Shown here: one piece after another, positions 21,424 through 23,566 of the stretch | How the letters are laid out: each line of letters begins with the position of its first letter | Numbering within the stretch: position 1 is the stretch's first letter | NCBI GenBank assembly: GCA_964393535.1 | Contig: CAYMUC010000041.1 | Location: 1 to 23,566 of the forward strand | Source: CAYMUC01 sp964393535 | Lineage (GTDB): Bacteria > Actinomycetota > Acidimicrobiia > Acidimicrobiales > Ilumatobacteraceae | Direction: 5' to 3' | Length of the DNA stretch: 23,566 nucleotides | Notes under the pieces: generated by a model | Databases searched by the model: none | Told to the model about the DNA's origin: nothing | What the model saw: only the letters and a program-made list of their open reading frames with translations | Program-made: the position numbers and the translations under genes

Positions 21424-21477
21424 TGATTTAGTGCGAAATCATTTGTGCTGAAGCGATGAGGTGATTAGTGTTAAATC
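21424..21477 (+). promoter_or_regulatory. whiB upstream region with paired imperfect repeat
   Basis: Two related elements, GATTTAGTGCGAAATC (21425-21440, with GATTT/AAATC as inverted ends) and GATTAGTGTTAAATC (21463-21477), have starts 38 nt apart in an AT-rich patch upstream of whiB. They look like a tandem operator. TTGATT (21424-21429) and TAGTGT (21466-21471) could be promoter elements but are not at standard spacing. Confidence 0.45.
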
Positions 21478-21502
21478 CGCACGACCCCCGTGTGGAGGAA
21501 CC

Positions 21503-21817
21503 ATGTCACTGCTCGAGGCATTCACCACCCAGATCACCGGACGGCAGGACTGGCAGGAATACGCCGCCTGCAAAGGCCGCACACAACTGTTCTTCCCACC
21601 CCGTGCGGAGCGACCGCAGGCCCGTGCCCGCCGCGAGGCGCAGGCTCGACTGCTGTGCACCACCTGCCCGGTCCAGACCCCATGCCGCGAATTTGCACGA
21701 CAGAATCACGAGTACGGCTACTGGGGTGGCGAGAGTGAGGAAGACCGTCACCTCGCCGGGTTCACCGTGGCTGCGCCCATTGGTGTCCGGGCTCGCTCAG
21801 CAGGGCGCTCCGCCTGA
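21503..21817 (+). CDS. WhiB-family Fe-S transcription factor
   Basis: 104 aa. The four cluster cysteines are C23 (AACKG), C52 and C55 (LCTTC) and C61 (PVQTPC): C-x28-C-x2-C-x5-C. The Wbl turn GYWGG is at 72-76, followed by the ESEEDR segment. WhiB-like proteins bind a [4Fe-4S] cluster, usually contact the principal sigma factor and act in stress, redox or developmental control; found only in actinobacteria and their phages. It lacks the strongly basic AT-hook-like tail but ends in a moderately basic VRARSAGRSA. The ATG at 21503 is supported by GGAGGAACC-ATG. The stop lies 13 nt before the ATG of the next gene. Confidence 0.95.
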   Translation: MSLLEAFTTQITGRQDWQEYAACKGRTQLFFPPRAERPQARARREAQARLLCTTCPVQTPCREFARQNHEYGYWGGESEEDRHLAGFTVAAPIGVRARSAGRSA

Positions 21818-21830
21818 CATGCTGGCGGGC

Positions 21831-22259
21831 ATGACCAGCCCGCTGTCCACCGATCGCACCGGACCCGACGACGACCTCGACGGGTTCGTCAGGCGCTTCA
21901 TCGCCGCCATCGAGGCGAACGACCTCGAGTCCGCGTGCTCCTGGCTCAGCGCCGACTGTGTGTACGACAATGTTCCGATGGGTCCGGTCGTGGGCCCCGA
22001 GGCCGTCCGTGCCGGTCTTGCGCCCTTCATCGGTGCGTGCACCGAAGTGGATTGGGTGATCCACCACCAAGTGGCACGTCAGGACTCGCCGGGCAACGGT
22101 GTGGTGATGAACGAACGCCTGGATCGCTTTCACCTCGGGGGTCGCTGGGTGGAGGTACCCGTTGCAGGCCTGTTCGTGGTGCGAGATGGCCTCATCTCGC
22201 TGTGGCGCGACTACTTCGACCTAGCGACCTACCGCCAACAGATGACCCCTCCTGCCTGA
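21831..22259 (+). CDS. Limonene-1,2-epoxide hydrolase-like (SnoaL/NTF2 fold) protein
   Basis: 142 aa with a small alpha+beta barrel. The sequence CVYDNVPMGPVVGPEAVRAGL, MNERLDRFHLGGRWVEVPVAGLFVVRDGLISLWRDYFDLATYRQQM matches the limonene-1,2-epoxide hydrolase family. The catalytic Asp-Arg-Asp set is visible as R and D in NERLDRF and the D in WRDYFD. The substrate is unknown; many family members act on other epoxides or are non-enzymatic. ATG 21831 is preceded by GGCGGG, a weak Shine-Dalgarno; ATG 21819, 1 nt after the whiB stop, is equally in frame and would give MLAGMTSP. It is probably co-transcribed with whiB. Confidence 0.88.
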   Translation: MTSPLSTDRTGPDDDLDGFVRRFIAAIEANDLESACSWLSADCVYDNVPMGPVVGPEAVRAGLAPFIGACTEVDWVIHHQVARQDSPGNGVVMNERLDRFHLGGRWVEVPVAGLFVVRDGLISLWRDYFDLATYRQQMTPPA

Positions 22260-22272
22260 CACACCCCCCGGC

Positions 22273-22278
22273 TAGGGT
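22273..22278 (+). promoter_or_regulatory. -10 (TAGGGT) of the exonuclease gene
   Basis: TANNNT hexamer 8 nt before the ATG at 22287, in a C-rich stretch with no Shine-Dalgarno. Confidence 0.5.
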
Positions 22279-22286
22279 CCCCCACC

Positions 22287-22907
22287 ATGGACCCGACAGC
22301 ACTGGAGGTGATCGAGAACGCTCCCGACCTGGAGCACGTTCGCTTCGCCGTCATCGATGTCGAGACCAGCGGCCTGTCGCCCGAAGACCACCATCTGCTG
22401 CAGGTCGCCGTCATCGTCATGGACGCCACCGGACGCATCCACCACCGCTGGGCCAGCGATATTCGGCCTCCTGGGGGCTGGTTCGGCGACGTGGGACCCA
22501 CCGACATCCACGGCCTCACCCGGCGCCGGCTGTGGCGGGCCCCACGTCTGCCCCGTGTGCTCAGCCGCCTCACACCTCTGCTCGACGATGCCGTGGTGGC
22601 GGGGCACAACGTCGAGTTCGACCGGGCCTTCCTCGCCGAGGCGAGTCGGCGAACCGGGGTCACACTTCCCAGCACCATGTCACTGTGCACACTCGAGTTG
22701 TCCCGACGGCTCGATCCTCAACGCCTGCGTCGGCACCGATTGGGCGACTTGTGCGACTACTACGGCATCGCCCTCGACCGTCCGCACGACGCTCTGGCCG
22801 ACGCCGACGCCACCGCCAGCCTCCTGAGCCGCCTGCTGCAAGAGTTGGATGTGCGTCAACCGGGCGATGTGGCGGCACTCATCCGCGCTCAGGGTTCGGC
22901 TTCGTAA
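22287..22907 (+). CDS. DEDDh 3'-5' exonuclease (DnaQ/epsilon-like)
   Basis: 206 aa with all DEDDh residues: D24 and E26 in IDVETSG, D112 in GHNVEFDRAF, H167 and D172 in HDALADADATASLL. These bind two metal ions for 3'-5' phosphodiester hydrolysis. It could serve as a proofreading, repair or RNA-processing exonuclease; the sequence does not decide. There is no BRCT or UvrC-like extension, so it is not the DinG-like or UvrC-fused form. The ATG at 22287 has TAGGGT 8 nt upstream. The last 19 nt overlap the convergent WYL gene. Confidence 0.9.
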   Translation: MDPTALEVIENAPDLEHVRFAVIDVETSGLSPEDHHLLQVAVIVMDATGRIHHRWASDIRPPGGWFGDVGPTDIHGLTRRRLWRAPRLPRVLSRLTPLLDDAVVAGHNVEFDRAFLAEASRRTGVTLPSTMSLCTLELSRRLDPQRLRRHRLGDLCDYYGIALDRPHDALADADATASLLSRLLQELDVRQPGDVAALIRAQGSAS

Positions 22908-23566
22908 CGCGCCAGTACCCGCTGCGCGAAACGCACCGCCAGGTCACGCATATGCGGTGGCGCCATCACCTCTACCGACGGCCCCAGACGCAACAGCAGG
23001 CGCCCCAACCACGCCTCGTCCACCACGGTGATCTCGGCCTGCACACGACCGTCGTCCACGGAATCGACGCGCCTCGTGGCCACGGCGTCCAGCACCCACG
23101 CCACCGATGCGTCCACGCTCAACGTGACCTGCACGGCATCGACCACATCATCGAACCAGGCCGGGAGCGGTCCGGGATCGACAAGGGTGAACCTCTCCCC
23201 GGTCGCCTCCCAGTCCTCGAAGCGATCGAGGCGAAAGATGCGCCGATCGTCCACCGTGCGGTCCCGCGCCCACAGGTACCACTGGCCACGATCGGTGTAG
23301 ACGCGCAACGGTTCCAGCACTCGTTCGGTGGTGCGTTGCGACGATGACGACCAGTACCGAACGCGCATCACCTCACCCTCGGCCACTGCCTGGGTGAATG
23401 CCTCGGTGGCCGGTGGCGCACCCAGGTCCACGTCGACTTCGTCGGCTGGCACCAGGACCGAGAGCTTGTCGATGGCGCGCTGCAACGCTCCTGCGGGGTC
23501 GGCCCCGGGCACGGCGACTGCGGCCCGAGCCGCAGCGATCAGCCCGAACGCCTCGGAAGCGGTGAG
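22889..23566 (-). CDS. WYL-domain transcriptional regulator, PafB/PafC type (N-terminus outside window)
   Basis: The frame is open from the right edge (LTASEAFGLIAAARAAVAVPGADPAGALQRAIDKL...) to its stop at 22889, giving 225 visible residues. QWYLWARDR is the WYL motif, preceded by RTTERVLEPLRVYTDRG and followed by RIFRLDRFEDWEATGERF, as in WYL domains. The C-terminal strand set (AWLGRLLLRLGPSVEVMAPPHMRDLAVRFAQRVLARY) is the WCX extension. The segment before the WYL domain, with ALQRAIDKL, resembles PafB/PafC, which as a heterodimer or fusion activate the LexA-independent DNA-damage response in actinobacteria. The N-terminal winged helix is outside the window, so PafB and PafC cannot be separated. 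It overlaps the convergent exonuclease end by 19 nt. Confidence 0.88.
   Translation of the reverse strand, partial: LTASEAFGLIAAARAAVAVPGADPAGALQRAIDKLSVLVPADEVDVDLGAPPATEAFTQAVAEGEVMRVRYWSSSSQRTTERVLEPLRVYTDRGQWYLWARDRTVDDRRIFRLDRFEDWEATGERFTLVDPGPLPAWFDDVVDAVQVTLSVDASVAWVLDAVATRRVDSVDDGRVQAEITVVDEAWLGRLLLRLGPSVEVMAPPHMRDLAVRFAQRVLARYEAEP

Noticed and set aside
21935..23347. 470-aa plus-strand ORF
   Set aside because: Crosses LEH, exonuclease and the WYL gene in a wrong frame, with Arg/Pro/Ser-rich composition.

Overview
The window is high-GC DNA that reads as Actinomycetota, most likely a deep, non-mycobacterial lineage such as Acidimicrobiia. The signs are a WhiB-like Fe-S regulator, an imuA-imuB-dnaE2 mutasome with GAAC-N4-GTTC LexA boxes, an F420 gene (cofC), a PafB/PafC-type WYL regulator, an HU protein, a TIGR03084-type DinB-like protein, and many start codons with a TANNNT hexamer 6-8 nt upstream (leaderless mRNAs). 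It is almost certainly a draft or metagenome assembly. It carries a 100-N scaffold gap flanked by identical 55-bp ends, and its left end joins a ribosomal-protein operon to a LysE-type exporter inside one reading frame.

Layout. 1-507: end of rpmC (L29), then an ORF that starts as rpsQ (S17) and continues as the C-terminal half of a LysE/RhtB exporter (suspected chimera). 514-6469 (minus): SOS mutasome in transcription order imuA, imuB, a NUDIX hydrolase, dnaE2. imuA and dnaE2 each have a LexA box in the -35/-10 spacer of a leaderless promoter; the N gap falls at the dnaE2 promoter. 6486-7367 (minus): a BldC/excisionase-like HTH fused to a cobalamin-binding domain with the CarH-type W-x9-E-H motif. 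7432-9239: divergent Nfu N-terminal-domain protein and acyl-CoA dehydrogenase. 9264-11866 (plus): cystathionine beta-synthase and a gamma-lyase/synthase, translationally coupled (reverse transsulfuration). 11876-17196 (minus): gpsA, an unrecognised 420-aa protein, selD, rnhB and a geranylgeranyl-reductase/MenJ-like flavoprotein. 17232-18679 (plus): cofC and a PIG-L/LmbE deacetylase. 18676-19794 (minus): TIGR03084 protein and HU. 20018-23566: PIN-PhoH ATPase, WhiB, a limonene-epoxide-hydrolase-like protein, a DEDDh exonuclease, and a WYL regulator running off the right end.

The main functional unit is the DNA-damage mutasome. ImuA and ImuB are adaptors for the error-prone polymerase DnaE2, and a NUDIX protein is coupled to imuB by a TGATG stop/start. 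A putative B12/light sensor is the gene just upstream on the same strand. The rest is mostly core metabolism and chromosome maintenance. The order gpsA<- cofC-> ... <-HU resembles the mycobacterial gpsA-fbiD-ppk-mutT1-hupB neighbourhood with the middle genes exchanged. No tRNA, rRNA, CRISPR array, insertion sequence or prophage was seen, and no gene-free stretch exceeds about 225 bases.
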